DNA of 64,000 nucleotides from Marinobacter orientalis (lineage in GTDB: Bacteria > Pseudomonadota > Gammaproteobacteria > Pseudomonadales > Oleiphilaceae): assembly GCF_004792665.1 (NCBI RefSeq), contig NZ_SRZX01000005.1, positions 186,001-250,000 on the forward strand, read 5' to 3'. The notes beneath the pieces were generated by a model, which made no database searches, had not been told where the DNA came from, and saw only the letters and a program-made list of their open reading frames with translations. A program made the position numbers and the translations under genes. Positions within the stretch are counted from its first letter, which is position 1. Each line of letters begins with the position of its first letter. Positions 54,640 through 64,000 of the stretch are shown here, piece by piece.

Positions 54640-55566
54640 TCAGCAGATGGTATTGAGCACTTCAAGGTGTGTATTAACGCTTTCTGCCAGCGCCTTCAGA
54701 TGGTAGCCCCCCTCAAGTGTTGATATGATCCGGTCATTGGCGGAGTCGGCAGCAACGCTGGTGATCATTTCCGTCAGCCAGCGATAGTCTTCCACTTCCA
54801 GATTCAGTTCTGCCATCGGGTCCAGCCGGTGGCCATCAAACCCGGCGGAAATCAGCACCAGCTGCGGGCGGAAATCCTGCAGCCGTTTGAGCCATGCCGC
54901 TTCCACGGTTTTGCGATATTCGTCGGCAGAGGCCCCGGCCTGGATCGGCGTGTTGATGATGTTCTCCGCCTGGCGATGCACGTGCGAGTGGGGGTAGAAC
55001 GGATGCTGGAAACTGGAGCACATCAGAATGCGCTCATCACCCCCCACTATATCAACCGTGCCATTACCCTGGTGCACGTCGAAATCAATGATGGCGATGC
55101 GTTCCAGATGGTGGAAGGTCAGGGCGCGCATGGCTGCCAGGGCAATGTTGTTATAGAAGCAGAACCCCATGGATTTGCTACGCTCGGCGTGGTGTCCCGG
55201 CGGCCGGGCACACACGAAAGCATTGGTCAGCTGGCTGCTGAGTACCATGTCTACCGCTTGAACGCTGGCACCGGCCGCCAGGCGGGCGGCTCTCAGTGTA
55301 TCTGGCATGATGGCAGTGTCCGGGTCGACATACACCCGCCCCCGGGTTGGCTGCATCAGGTCCAGCTGGTGCAGGTAGCGTTCAGGATGAACGGTCAGTA
55401 GCTGGTCCCGCGTGGCTTCATCCGGTCTGACCCAATCCAGTTCCTGCGCCAGGCCGGTATCTGCCAGGTAACTGATAATAGCCGCAAGCCGTTCCGGGGA
55501 CTCTGGATGCTCCGCCCCCATGGTGTGTTTCATGCAGTCGTCGTGAGAGAAAAATCCCGTTGTCAT
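54640..55566 (-). CDS. Histone deacetylase family protein
   Basis: A 308-residue zinc deacetylase of the HDAC/acetoin utilisation/APAH superfamily. The catalytic elements are complete: RPPGHHAERSKSMGFCFYNN (tandem His), IIDFDVHQGNGT (Zn ligands D and H), LVLISAGFDGHRLDPMAE (Zn ligand D) and STLEGGYHLKALAES. It lies divergent from a Pat-type lysine acetyltransferase gene, suggesting they act on the same acylated proteins. Polyamine or acetoin-type substrates are the alternative. Confidence 0.9.
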   Translation of the reverse strand: MTTGFFSHDDCMKHTMGAEHPESPERLAAIISYLADTGLAQELDWVRPDEATRDQLLTVHPERYLHQLDLMQPTRGRVYVDPDTAIMPDTLRAARLAAGASVQAVDMVLSSQLTNAFVCARPPGHHAERSKSMGFCFYNNIALAAMRALTFHHLERIAIIDFDVHQGNGTVDIVGGDERILMCSSFQHPFYPHSHVHRQAENIINTPIQAGASADEYRKTVEAAWLKRLQDFRPQLVLISAGFDGHRLDPMAELNLEVEDYRWLTEMITSVAADSANDRIISTLEGGYHLKALAESVNTHLEVLNTIC

Positions 55567-55629
55567 GCTGGTCCCGAACGTTCTGGTTGTGCTTGTATTT
55601 TAGCCAATATTATCAGGGATACGGTACCT

Positions 55630-55657
55630 TTGCCGTGTTTCTTTGGTCTTATAGGAT
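55630..55657 (+). promoter_or_regulatory. Possible promoter of the acetyltransferase gene
   Basis: TTGCCG (55630-55635) and TAGGAT (55652-55657) with 16 bp between, about 80 bp before the start codon. Confidence 0.35.
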
Positions 55658-55738
55658 CGATAGACATTTTACATCCCCGGACAAGGGCCTAAGATAGGAC
55701 CTAGATCCGTCCGGTCGATTCGCAGCAAGGAGCAACGC

Positions 55739-58483
55739 TTGAGCACCCGATACCTGGAAAGCCTTTTCAATCCCTCTTCCATAGTGGTTGTCGGCGCCTC
55801 GGAGCGGGCGGATAACCTCGGCGGCATGGTGCTGCGGAACCTGATGGGTGGTGGTTACCCCGGCCAGTTGCTGGTGGTCAACCAGAACGATTACGATAAT
55901 GTGCACGGTGCGCCCTGCGTCAAGAAAGTGTCCCGTATGGGGTTCAGCCCGGATCTGGCCATTGTCTGTACGCCTCCGGATACTGTACCAAAGGTGATAA
56001 AACGGCTGGGCGAAGCCGGTGTCCGCACCGCAATAGTGATGACCGGCGGCATGTCCCGCAGCCACAGCAAGACCGGTCAGCCGTTGATGTATTCGGTGCG
56101 CGACGCGGCACGGGAAACCGGCATCCGGGTGCTGGGCCCAAACACCATTGGTCTGATGGTTCCCGCCCGAAGCCTTAACGCAACCTATGCCCATATGGGC
56201 GCGATTCCGGGAAAAGTGGCCTTCGTAGGCCAGTCTGGCACCATCGCCAGTTCAATAGTCGACTGGGCGTTCGCCCGGGGGGTGGGTTTCTCCTACTTTC
56301 TGACACTGGGCGACGGCATGGATATTGACCATGACGATCTGATCGACTACCTGGCCCAGGACACACAGACCCGCGCCATCCTGTTGCATATCGAAAATAT
56401 TCCCAATCCGCGCCGTTTCATGTCCGCTGTCCGTGTGGCTTCACGCACCAAGCCGGTGATTGCGGTGAAAAGCGGCCGGGTGCCTGAGTCGGAGTGGTTT
56501 CACCATGAGCTGCCAGCCGGCCTGACCCGCAGTGATCCCATCTATGATGCCATGCTTCAGCGAGCCGGTGTTCTGCGTGTGGATGGCCTCGGGCAGATGT
56601 TCGACGCTCTGGAAACTCTTACCAGAATGCGTCCGTTGCGGCGGGAAACCCTGGCGATCATGGCCAACGGGGTTGGCCCTGGAGTGCTGGCGGTGGACCG
56701 GCTGGCCCATCTCGGTGGCGAACTTGCAGACTTGTCCGGCAAGTCTGTTGATGCCCTGGCGGAGGCATTGCCTCCTTACTGGACCCGTAAAAACCCCATT
56801 GACCTGGGTTATGACGCCTCGCCGGAGCTCTACGCCAGGGCCATCAAGATTCTCGCGAAGGACCCTGAAGTTGCCAATGTTCTGGTGATGTACGCACCGA
56901 CCCTGACCCAGGACAGCCTGCAGATTGCGGACGCAGTGGTGCAGGCGTCCAAAGGCACGCGTATGAACGTGTTCACCTGCTGGCTGGGCCAGAGCACAGT
57001 GCTGGATGCCCGTGATGAGTTTTACCGGGCAGGGCTGCCATCGTTCTTCAACCCTGAAAAGGCAGTCACGGCGTTCATGCAGCATGTACGTCACCAGCGT
57101 GTGCAGCGGCTGCTGACGGAAACTCCGGAGTCGTTTACCGATCACTTCGCCGATCACACGCAGACACGTAGGGTCGTGATCAATGCCATGCGCTCGGGCC
57201 GCAACCATCTTTCCAACCGGGAAGCCCGGGATCTGATTCAGGATTACGGTATCAATGCCGTGGACACCATCTACTGCGACGATATGGAAGAGGTGCTGGA
57301 GGCTTTTGCGGTGGAGCGCCGGCCGGTGGACATTACCCTCATTCACGAGCAGGCGTGTCACCCCCTGATTGAACTCAGCCCGGGCCAGCGCCGCTATAAG
57401 GGCACGGTCCAGAAGCTGAACAGCGAGGGGGCGATCATGGACTCCTGTCGCTTTCTGATGGAAGAGTACCAGAAGCACTATCCTCACAGTGGATTTCTGG
57501 GGTTCGCGGTTCAGCGCTCGTATCAGCATGTTGGCGGCATAGAGTTCAGCGTTGGTATCACCCGCGACAAGCTTTTCGGCCCGCTGGTGGTGTGCGGTGC
57601 CGCCGGTGCCCAGATCAACGTGATGACGGACCGCCAGATTGCCCTGCCACCACTGAATATGGTGCTGGCACGGGAGTTGTTGCGGCGTACCTACATGTAC
57701 AAGCTTCTTAAAGAGCACAGCCTGCAACCGGAAGAGGATATTCGCGCGGTATCGGAAACCCTGGTAACCCTGTCCCAGATCGTCATTGATATTCCGGAAA
57801 TACGCGGGCTGGAAATTTCCCCCTTGCTGTTCAATGAGCAGGGCACCGTCGCTGTAAACGTAGCCATTGACCTGGCGGAAAAGCCGGGACGGCCCATTAT
57901 CCAGCCTTATCCCCGGGAGCTGGAAGAGTGGATCCTGCTACCGAAGTCTGGCCGCCGCGTGATTATCCGGCCGGTACTGGCAGAGGACGAGCCTGCCCAT
58001 CGCGCCTTCCACGAGCTCCAGTCCCCGGAATCCATCCGCTATCGCTTCTTCCAGTATCGCAAGCATTTCTCCCGGGAAGACGTGGCGCAGATGGTCCAGA
58101 TCGACTATGACCGGGAAATGGTGTTTGTTGCCAACGCGCCCCGTGAAGATGGCGAAGGCGAGGAAACACTCGGAACCGTTCGAACCTGGACGGATGCCGA
58201 CAATTTGCGGTGTGAGTTTGCGGTAATGGTGCACGACAAGATGAAGGGTGAAGGCCTGGGTGTGGCATTGATGCAGAAAATGATCGACTACTGCCGCGCC
58301 AAGGGTACCGTTGAAATGGTGGGCAATGTACTGCCGGACAATCGTCCGATGCTGAAATTGGCCGAGCACCTGGGTTTCGAGATCCACTACAACCCGGAAG
58401 AGGAAGTGATGGATCTTACCCTGGTGCTCAACGAACCGGAAAAGGACTGGCAGCGCGAGCGCCTGGAGCAGACGTCCCACTGA
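55739..58483 (+). CDS. Pat-type protein acetyltransferase (NDP-forming acyl-CoA ligase-like + GNAT)
   Basis: A 914-residue fusion. Residues about 1-700 form the acyl-CoA synthetase (NDP-forming) domains: the CoA-binding NPSSIVVVGASERADNLGGM, FVGQSGTIASSIVDWAFARG and the ATP-grasp-like last third. Residues about 745-900 form a GNAT acetyltransferase (RYRFFQYRKHFSREDVAQMV, with acetyl-CoA loop GEGLGVALMQKMIDYC). Enterobacterial Pat/YfiQ has this shape and acetylates lysines on acetyl-CoA synthetase and other proteins. The start is TTG with AAGGAG eight bases upstream. It is divergent from the HDAC-family gene. Confidence 0.9.
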   Translation: MSTRYLESLFNPSSIVVVGASERADNLGGMVLRNLMGGGYPGQLLVVNQNDYDNVHGAPCVKKVSRMGFSPDLAIVCTPPDTVPKVIKRLGEAGVRTAIVMTGGMSRSHSKTGQPLMYSVRDAARETGIRVLGPNTIGLMVPARSLNATYAHMGAIPGKVAFVGQSGTIASSIVDWAFARGVGFSYFLTLGDGMDIDHDDLIDYLAQDTQTRAILLHIENIPNPRRFMSAVRVASRTKPVIAVKSGRVPESEWFHHELPAGLTRSDPIYDAMLQRAGVLRVDGLGQMFDALETLTRMRPLRRETLAIMANGVGPGVLAVDRLAHLGGELADLSGKSVDALAEALPPYWTRKNPIDLGYDASPELYARAIKILAKDPEVANVLVMYAPTLTQDSLQIADAVVQASKGTRMNVFTCWLGQSTVLDARDEFYRAGLPSFFNPEKAVTAFMQHVRHQRVQRLLTETPESFTDHFADHTQTRRVVINAMRSGRNHLSNREARDLIQDYGINAVDTIYCDDMEEVLEAFAVERRPVDITLIHEQACHPLIELSPGQRRYKGTVQKLNSEGAIMDSCRFLMEEYQKHYPHSGFLGFAVQRSYQHVGGIEFSVGITRDKLFGPLVVCGAAGAQINVMTDRQIALPPLNMVLARELLRRTYMYKLLKEHSLQPEEDIRAVSETLVTLSQIVIDIPEIRGLEISPLLFNEQGTVAVNVAIDLAEKPGRPIIQPYPRELEEWILLPKSGRRVIIRPVLAEDEPAHRAFHELQSPESIRYRFFQYRKHFSREDVAQMVQIDYDREMVFVANAPREDGEGEETLGTVRTWTDADNLRCEFAVMVHDKMKGEGLGVALMQKMIDYCRAKGTVEMVGNVLPDNRPMLKLAEHLGFEIHYNPEEEVMDLTLVLNEPEKDWQRERLEQTSH

Positions 58484-58493
58484 CTGATGGTTG

Positions 58494-59423
58494 TCAGCTT
58501 TCTTCCACAATGGCGGAGCGGTCTTCGCCGCCAAGAGCCTCCAGCAGGCCGGGGATCAGCCTGGCCAGTTCCAGTGTCATCAGCGAGAACGCAGCATCGA
58601 AGCGCGCCGCCGCGTCATCTGCACCCACATCATCCAGCTTTTCCTGCAGGGTATCGCCGAATTTCAGGCGTCGAATTCCCAGTTCCTCATCCAGCACAAA
58701 CGACAGGTTATCGTCCCAGGTTACCGACAGCTTGGTGACCTGCATGCCGGCATCAAGATGGCTGCGGATTTCGTCGCCCTGAAGCTCCAGGCCTTTGCAG
58801 CGAACGACGCCGCCATCTTCTGACGAATCTTTCAGTTCGCATTCGGTACCCAGCTCAATACTCGCGGGCAGATCGATGGATTCATTCAGCCAGCCGGTGA
58901 AGGTGAACGCCGGCGCCTGTTCCACGGCGGGGGGGCGAACGGGTAGTGAGCCGAGGCTTTTGCGAAGGGCGGAGGCAAGGTCTTCTGCCTGTTTGGCAGA
59001 GCCGGCATCCACAACCAGAACACCGTCGGCCGGCGCCAGATAGGCGTAACAGCGGCGGTTCTTGGAAAAGGCCCGGGGCAGCATTTCCAGCATCACTTCA
59101 TCTTTCAGTTCGTCTTTTTCCTTGCGCCGCACCTTGCGATGCTGCTCGGTCTCGATCATTTCGGCCTTCTCATCCACCAGTTCCTTTACAACGGATGACG
59201 GCAGCAGTTTCTCTTCTTTGCGCAGGGCAATCAGGTGATAGCCACCGGCGCTGTGGACCAACAGGTCGCTGTGTTTGCCCATGGGCGAAACCCAGCCCTG
59301 GCGCGAGGTCTCCTGGGGGCCACAGGGCTTGAAGGCATCGGCCTGAAGCTGTTCTTCCAGGGCTTCGGCGGTTATTTCGAATGGCTTGGTAAAACGGAAT
59401 ACGCGGGCATTACGAAACCACAT
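58494..59423 (-). CDS. rdgC: Recombination-associated protein RdgC
   Basis: A 309-residue protein starting MWFRNARVFRFTKPFEITAE, the RdgC signature, with SRQGWVSPMGKHSDLLVHSA and a C-terminus rich in acidic helices. RdgC forms a ring on double-stranded DNA and limits RecA. Length is close to E. coli RdgC (303). It is convergent with the acetyltransferase gene, 10 bp away. No LexA box is seen in front of it. Confidence 0.93.
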   Translation of the reverse strand: MWFRNARVFRFTKPFEITAEALEEQLQADAFKPCGPQETSRQGWVSPMGKHSDLLVHSAGGYHLIALRKEEKLLPSSVVKELVDEKAEMIETEQHRKVRRKEKDELKDEVMLEMLPRAFSKNRRCYAYLAPADGVLVVDAGSAKQAEDLASALRKSLGSLPVRPPAVEQAPAFTFTGWLNESIDLPASIELGTECELKDSSEDGGVVRCKGLELQGDEIRSHLDAGMQVTKLSVTWDDNLSFVLDEELGIRRLKFGDTLQEKLDDVGADDAAARFDAAFSLMTLELARLIPGLLEALGGEDRSAIVEES

Positions 59424-59534
59424 GGTCCGGGTCCTTGTTGGTTATTGGCTGATGTCGATATTGAGAAAGGGGAGGGATGATACGGCCACCGGTCAGTGGC
59501 CGTAAAGTGACTGCTGTGAAATGTGGTCGCCGCC

Positions 59535-59735
59535 TCAGATCTGCAAGATTTCAACCAGCACGGTCTTTACGATAAAGCCCACCACACCGGCGCCCAGAAT
59601 GGTGAACAGGGCAATGGTGCCAAACCGGCCTGCCTGCGATTTCTTGGCCAGGTCCCAGACGATAAAGCCCATCCAGACAATCAGGCCGGTGAGCAGGACC
59701 AGCATGGCCAGCTCGGAAAATACAGCTTCACTCAT
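59535..59735 (-). CDS. DUF2788 small membrane protein
   Basis: A 66-residue protein with two membrane helices (LAMLVLLTGLIVWMGFIVWD and TIALFTILGAGVVGFIVKTV) separated by LAKKSQAGRFG, the DUF2788 pattern. Function is unknown. It lies between yaaA and rdgC on the same strand. Confidence 0.85.
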   Translation of the reverse strand: MSEAVFSELAMLVLLTGLIVWMGFIVWDLAKKSQAGRFGTIALFTILGAGVVGFIVKTVLVEILQI

Positions 59736-59761
59736 TGATAACTCCGGGTTTTGTGAAAGGT

Positions 59762-60532
59762 TTACTGCTCGTCCCGCAGGAACACCCAGTTGTCAGCACT
59801 GGACTGCTCTTCGCTGAAACGGTAACCCTCAAGATCAAAGCCCTTGAGATCATCCGCCTGGCTGATATTGTTCTGGATGGCGTAACGGCACATCAGGCCC
59901 CGTGCCTTCTTGGCGTAGAAACTGATCATCTTGTACTGGCCGTTTTTCCAGTCTTTGAACTGGGGGGTGACCAGGCGCGCGTCCAGCTCTTTCTTGCGCA
60001 CGCTCTTGAAGTATTCGTTGGAGGCAAGGTTCACCAGAACCCCGTCATCGGCCTTCATCAGGCGGTTGAGCTCGTCGGTAATCTTGCTGCCCCAGAATGC
60101 GTACAGGTCCTTGCCCCGGTGATTCTCCAACCTGGTGCCCATTTCCAGGCGGTAGGGCTGCATCAGGTCCAGAGGTTTCAGAACCCCATAGAGGCCGGAC
60201 AGAATTCTCAGGCGCTGCTGGGCAATGTCGAATTCCCTGTCGCTGAAGCTTTCCGCGTCCAGACCGGTGTAGACGTCCCCCTTGAACGCCAGCACGGCCT
60301 GGCGGGCATTCTCGAGCGTGAAGGGTGTGTGCCAGGTGCGGAAGCGCTCTGCATTGAGCTGCCCCAGCTTTTCGCTGACCCCCATCAGGTTACTGATGTC
60401 ATGGGGTTCCAGTTCCTTGAGCTGGTCCACCAGTTCGCAGGCGTCGTTCAGAAAGTCCGGCTGGGTTGCTTTGGTGGTGGCCAGCGGACTTTCGTAGTCG
60501 AGCGTTTTTGCAGGAGAAATAACCATCAACAT
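59762..60532 (-). CDS. yaaA: Peroxide stress protein YaaA
   Basis: A 256-residue YaaA/DUF328 protein. The opening [20 protein letters not shown] and the internal [40 protein letters not shown] and [15 protein letters not shown] are diagnostic. YaaA binds DNA and lowers free iron under peroxide stress. The ATG at 60532 gives the normal N-terminus. It follows the glutaredoxin gene closely, so both may belong to a redox-related unit. Confidence 0.92.
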   Translation of the reverse strand: MLMVISPAKTLDYESPLATTKATQPDFLNDACELVDQLKELEPHDISNLMGVSEKLGQLNAERFRTWHTPFTLENARQAVLAFKGDVYTGLDAESFSDREFDIAQQRLRILSGLYGVLKPLDLMQPYRLEMGTRLENHRGKDLYAFWGSKITDELNRLMKADDGVLVNLASNEYFKSVRKKELDARLVTPQFKDWKNGQYKMISFYAKKARGLMCRYAIQNNISQADDLKGFDLEGYRFSEEQSSADNWVFLRDEQ

Positions 60533-60544
60533 GTCGGGCAATCC

Positions 60545-60778
60545 TCATCGGAGAAAATTCAGTAGCTGGTCGCTGGTAAACGGCCAGTCCAGCTCCTCGC
60601 CAGTATCGTTGCGGCGCAGGACCGGAATCCGCGTGCCGTAACGTTCCACCAGTTGCGCGGACTGGGCGATGTCCACAGCATCCACGGGGATGGGCTCGGG
60701 CATGGGCGTATTCACCAGCAGGGCTTCCGCCAGTTCGCACAGGTGGCATTGGGACGTGGTATAGAAAATCAGCTCCAT
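60545..60778 (-). CDS. Glutaredoxin family protein
   Basis: A 77-residue thioredoxin-fold protein with redox pair C12-H-L-C15 in FYTTSQCHLCELAEALLV and the cis-proline in YGTRIPVLRR. This is the short glutaredoxin-like (DUF836) form. Its ATG shares one base with the stop of yciK (TAATG). Confidence 0.88.
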   Translation of the reverse strand: MELIFYTTSQCHLCELAEALLVNTPMPEPIPVDAVDIAQSAQLVERYGTRIPVLRRNDTGEELDWPFTSDQLLNFLR

Positions 60779-61527
60779 TACTTGGGCTGTGCGTCTATCT
60801 GTTGACCATTCAGATCCCGGCTCTCGGGCCCCATCAGGTACAGGTAAACCGGCATCAGCTCTTCCGGCGCGGGATTTTTCCGGGGATTCTCCGCCGGATA
60901 GGCCGTTGCTCTCATGTTGGTACGGGTCGCACCCGGATTGAGACTGTTTACCCGTACATTATGGCGGTCATCATCGAGTTCATCTGCCAGCATCTGGCTG
61001 AGCCCCTCAATCGCGAACTTGGAAACCGCATAGGCTCCCCAGTAAGGCTTGGCACGCCGGCCGACACCGGAAGACGTGAAAATCACCGAGGCATCGGCGG
61101 ACTTGCGCAGCAGTGGAATCATCGCCCGGCTCAGCAGGAACGGGGCCGTGGCGTTTACATGCATCACCTTGTTCCAGATTTCGGGATCGTAGAGCTCGAT
61201 GGGGCTGCGGGTTCCGAGGATGGCAGCGTTGTGAAGCAGGCCATCCAGACGATCAAAGTTGTCTTCGATCGTCATTGCCAGCTCTTCGTAGTCCTTCACC
61301 GCAGCACCCTCGAAGTTCAGCGGTACGATGGCAGGTTTCGGGTGGCCGGCGGCTTCTATTTCGTCATACACGGATTCCAGCCTGGACACGGTACGTCCGA
61401 CAAGGATCACGGTCGCGCCATGGGCCGCATAGGCCTTTGCGGCCGCCCGTCCGATGCCGCTGCCGGCACCGGTTACCATGATGATGCGATCTCTCAGCAA
61501 GTCAGCCGGTGCTTGATAATCCTGCAT
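60778..61527 (-). CDS. yciK: YciK family short-chain oxidoreductase
   Basis: A 249-residue classical SDR. The NAD(P) loop is VTGAGSGIGRAAAKAYAAHG, the catalytic region is FTSSGVGRRAKPYWGAYAVS with YxxxK (YAVSK), and LNPGATRTNMRATAYP follows. The start QDYQAPADLLRDRIIMVTGA and C-terminal GPESRDLNGQQIDAQPK are typical of YciK. The substrate is unknown. It is in the conserved order mtaD-ubiG-mupP-yciK. Confidence 0.9.
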   Translation of the reverse strand: MQDYQAPADLLRDRIIMVTGAGSGIGRAAAKAYAAHGATVILVGRTVSRLESVYDEIEAAGHPKPAIVPLNFEGAAVKDYEELAMTIEDNFDRLDGLLHNAAILGTRSPIELYDPEIWNKVMHVNATAPFLLSRAMIPLLRKSADASVIFTSSGVGRRAKPYWGAYAVSKFAIEGLSQMLADELDDDRHNVRVNSLNPGATRTNMRATAYPAENPRKNPAPEELMPVYLYLMGPESRDLNGQQIDAQPK

Positions 61528-61548
61528 TCTGTGTCTCCGTTGGGAACT

Positions 61549-62226
61549 CTATTGTAACAGTTTTGCCAGGTCGCTGACGGTGTCAGCCACAATGTCAGCT
61601 TGCCACAGGTCAACCGCCTCTGGCTGTTCGATATAACCGTAACGAACGGCAATGGTTTTCATGCCCGCGTTGCGCCCGGCCTCAATGTCGCGCTCGTGAT
61701 CACCTACATATACGCTGGTGGCCGGGTCGGCACCCACTTCGCGGCAGGCCAGGATTAACGCTTCCGGGTGGGGTTTGCGGTGGGTGACATGGTCGGGACA
61801 GATCAGAATCGAGCAGCGCTCTCCCAGGTCCAGGGCTTCGATTAATGGCGCAGCGAAGCGAACCGGTTTATTGGTGACAATGCCCCAGGGTATATTGCGG
61901 ATTTCCAGATCTTTCAGGATGTCGTCCACACCTTCGAACAGGGTGGTTTCCACAGCCACACCGGCTTCATAAAGATCTAGAAATGCAGTGTGCTTTTCCA
62001 GATAGTCCGGGTGATCCGGTTCAAGGCCAAAGCCCACCCGGATCATCGCCCTGGCGCCGTTGGACACCGAGCGGCGGATATGGGGCGCCGGCAGTGCTGG
62101 CAGGCCGTGGGCCTGCCGCAGTTCATTCAGGCAGCGAATGAAATCCGGCGCGGTATCAATCAACGTACCGTCCAGGTCAAACAGGACGGCAGATGGTGCC
62201 GGCAGAGCTGAAGGTGCTTTTGTCAC
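61549..62226 (-). CDS. mupP: N-acetylmuramic acid 6-phosphate phosphatase (HAD family)
   Basis: A 225-residue HAD-IA phosphatase: nucleophile motif [21 protein letters not shown], motif II IVTNKP, motif [16 protein letters not shown] and [17 protein letters not shown]. It resembles phosphoglycolate phosphatase, but its place between ubiG and yciK is that of Pseudomonas MupP. MupP recycles MurNAc-6-P in the peptidoglycan recycling bypass. The ATG overlaps the ubiG stop by 4 bp. Confidence 0.88.
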   Translation of the reverse strand: MTKAPSALPAPSAVLFDLDGTLIDTAPDFIRCLNELRQAHGLPALPAPHIRRSVSNGARAMIRVGFGLEPDHPDYLEKHTAFLDLYEAGVAVETTLFEGVDDILKDLEIRNIPWGIVTNKPVRFAAPLIEALDLGERCSILICPDHVTHRKPHPEALILACREVGADPATSVYVGDHERDIEAGRNAGMKTIAVRYGYIEQPEAVDLWQADIVADTVSDLAKLLQ

Positions 62227-62951
62227 GACGGCTCGGCTTCCTCGCGGCTATCCATGGCATGCATCATGTAATTGACGTCCACATCCCGTCCCAGGCGATA
62301 GACTTTGGTGACCGGGTTGTAGGTCATGCCGGTGAGTTCGCGGATCTCCAGCCCGGCATGGCGAAGGTGGTCGGACATTTCGGAGGGGCGGATGAACTTG
62401 CGCCACTCGTGAGTGCCCTTGGGCAGCAGCCTGAGTACATATTCAGCGCCCACGATCGCGAACAGAAAAGACTTGGGGTTGCGATTGATGGTTGATACGA
62501 ACAGGTGTCCGCCGGGTTTCAGCATGGCAGCACAGGCCTTGATGACGGAGGCGGGGTCGGGTACGTGCTCCAGAACTTCCAGGCAGGTGACCACATCGTA
62601 CTGGCCGGCGTGTTGCGGATCCTGAGCCAGTTCCTCAACCGTGATCTGTCGGTAATCCACCTTGATCCCGCTTTCCATGCCGTGGAGCCTTGCTACGGCC
62701 AGCGGTGCCTCACCCATGTCGATTCCGGTCACGTGGGCGCCCCGCTGTGCCATGCCCTCCGACAACAGGCCACCGCCACAACCCACATCCAGAGCGCGCT
62801 TTCCTGCCAGGGGCGCGCGCTCGTCAATATAGTTGAGGCGCAGGGGGTTGATATCGTGCAGCGGGCGGAACTCGCTGGTGGGGTCCCACCAGCGGCTGGC
62901 CAGTGCTTCGAATTTGGCGATTTCATTGTGATCTACGTTCTGATTGCTCAT
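62223..62951 (-). CDS. ubiG: Ubiquinone biosynthesis O-methyltransferase
   Basis: A 242-residue SAM methyltransferase for both O-methylations in ubiquinone synthesis. Family features are [35 protein letters not shown], the SAM loop [20 protein letters not shown] with the acidic VTGIDMGE, and [20 protein letters not shown]. Length equals E. coli UbiG (240). It is 33 bp after the deaminase gene. Confidence 0.95.
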   Translation of the reverse strand: MSNQNVDHNEIAKFEALASRWWDPTSEFRPLHDINPLRLNYIDERAPLAGKRALDVGCGGGLLSEGMAQRGAHVTGIDMGEAPLAVARLHGMESGIKVDYRQITVEELAQDPQHAGQYDVVTCLEVLEHVPDPASVIKACAAMLKPGGHLFVSTINRNPKSFLFAIVGAEYVLRLLPKGTHEWRKFIRPSEMSDHLRHAGLEIRELTGMTYNPVTKVYRLGRDVDVNYMMHAMDSREEAEPS

Positions 62952-62984
62952 ATGCAGTTCTGCCTGATAACGGAAAGGTCGGCG

Positions 62985-64000
62985 TCAGCTCGATTGCTGC
63001 TCGCGAATACGGTCTGCCCAGCCCTGGACGCGGAGCATCAGGTCTGGTACGTCAATACGGGTCAGTTTGCCTTCCTGTACCTGAGGTACGCCATTGATCC
63101 AGCTATGGGTTACCTGGCGACCATGGTTGCTGTACACAAGGTGTGAGGCGGCGTCATACACCGGCTGCAGGAAAGGATCGCTCAGGTCTACAGCAATGAT
63201 ATCTGCCAGTTTTCCGGCTTCCAGTGATCCCAGCTCATGGCCGCGCCCCAGTACCTGCGCACCCTTGATGGTGGCCATTGCCAGCGCTTCATGGGCGGAT
63301 AGTGCAGAGGCGTCTGCGGCCACCACCTTTGCCAGCATCGCGGCCGTGCCCAGTTCGCCGAACAGATCCAGGTCGTTGTTGCTGGCGGCACCATCGGTGC
63401 CAATCGCGACAGTGATCCCGGCTTCGAGGAATTTCTGTACCGGGCTCAGGCCGCTGGCCAGCTTGAGGTTGGATTCCGGGCAATGAATTACGCGGGCGCC
63501 GCTCGCCTGCAGCAATTGTATGTCCGAGTCATCAACCTCGGTCATGTGGACGCACTGGGTTGCGGGGCCCAACACTCCAAGCTCTGCCATGCGTGCGGTT
63601 GGCCGGAGGCCGGTTTTTTCCACCGCATCGGCTACCTCGGAGGCGGTTTCATGCAGATGTATCTGGATGGCCGCACCAGTACTTTGTGACAGGGCCGCGG
63701 CTTTTTTCAATGGCCCGTCGGACACTGTGTAAGGGGCGTGAGGGCCGATGGCGGGCATGATAAATGGATCATCCTGCCACTGACGGATGAACTCCTCGCC
63801 CTTGGAGAGATATTCGTCCGGCCCGGAGCCCCAGGGTGTCGGGAAGTCCAGCAGGGGAAAGCACACCTGGGCACGCATACCGGCGTCCCTGGCAAGCTGG
63901 GCGACAATTTCGGGGAAGAAGTACATGTCCGAAAAGGTGGTGGTGCCGGTACGCAGCATTTCCGCCATCGCCAGCTGGGTGCCGTCGGCGACGAAGGTTT
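62985..64000 (-). CDS. mtaD: TRZ/ATZ family amidohydrolase, MtaD-like deaminase (partial)
   Basis: The C-terminal about 338 residues of a cytosine-deaminase-like amidohydrolase; the start lies beyond the right edge. The visible part reads TFVADGTQLAMAEMLRTGTT, then TFSDMYFFPE. Metal and catalytic residues follow: IQIHLHETASEVADAV, the HMTEVDD histidine and TDGAASNNDLDLFGEL. Members deaminate 5'-methylthioadenosine or S-adenosylhomocysteine. It precedes ubiG, as in Pseudomonas. Confidence 0.88.
   Translation of the reverse strand, partial: TFVADGTQLAMAEMLRTGTTTFSDMYFFPEIVAQLARDAGMRAQVCFPLLDFPTPWGSGPDEYLSKGEEFIRQWQDDPFIMPAIGPHAPYTVSDGPLKKAAALSQSTGAAIQIHLHETASEVADAVEKTGLRPTARMAELGVLGPATQCVHMTEVDDSDIQLLQASGARVIHCPESNLKLASGLSPVQKFLEAGITVAIGTDGAASNNDLDLFGELGTAAMLAKVVAADASALSAHEALAMATIKGAQVLGRGHELGSLEAGKLADIIAVDLSDPFLQPVYDAASHLVYSNHGRQVTHSWINGVPQVQEGKLTRIDVPDLMLRVQGWADRIREQQSS

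Noticed and set aside
56441..57727. 428-codon minus-strand open frame
   Set aside because: Antisense to the Pat-type acetyltransferase gene; no family features.

Overview
This 64 kb window is chromosomal DNA of a marine gammaproteobacterium, most probably Marinobacter or a close relative. The strongest marker is a two-domain fatty acyl-CoA reductase (49741-51726) that I recognise as the Marinobacter wax-ester enzyme. Polyhydroxyalkanoate genes, a TRAP transporter, MotY and the Pseudomonas-like blocks rnt-pyrC-motY and mtaD-ubiG-mupP-yciK agree with this. No database was searched; names rest on motifs, protein length and context.

Layout. 1-3333: minus-strand uptake operon (TRAP dctPQM) followed by a LigI-like amidohydrolase cut by the window edge. 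3772-4460: a decayed Old Yellow Enzyme gene. 4595-9429: TenA, then an ATP-grasp / CocE-NonD hydrolase / CIA30 group. 9693-13705: a LysE exporter, then PHA depolymerase (phaZ) and class I PHA synthase (phaC). 13730-18358: a near-consensus LexA box followed by three genes: an HEXXH protein, an Mre11/SbcD-like nuclease and a hookless Rad50/SbcC-like ATPase. I read this as an SOS-controlled DNA-end or DNA-protein-crosslink repair operon, and it is the best candidate here for an undescribed system. A methyltransferase stub and a lone PAS protein follow. 19058-25659: DUF2892 and a Crp/Fnr regulator, then a signalling operon of response regulator, LysM-FecR protein and CHASE2 histidine kinase. 25780-29693: topB, BolA, YciO and an unknown protein. 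29871-32071: a chemoreceptor carrying a c-type haem motif beside a soluble haem protein of the DUF3365 type. 32326-38867: a CBS protein, a LigD split into Pol and phosphoesterase proteins, Cfa, patatin, and a CDF/anchor/HupE membrane cassette.

38963-44702 is a compact integrative element of about 5.7 kb in tRNA-Arg(CCT), bounded by a 17 bp direct repeat of the tRNA 3' end. It carries a tyrosine integrase, a serine recombinase, RNase HI, a DUF2971 protein, a small unknown ORF and long non-coding stretches with repeats, G-runs and palindromes.

44849-64000 is core genome: two glycosyltransferase-like genes of the TIGR04283/TIGR04282 type, an M16 protease, the acyl-CoA reductase behind a promoter region with four inverted repeats, RNase T, PyrC, MotY, an HDAC-family deacetylase divergent from a Pat-type acetyltransferase, RdgC, YaaA, a glutaredoxin, YciK, MupP, UbiG and a partial MtaD-type deaminase. 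No CRISPR array, rRNA or insertion sequence was seen.
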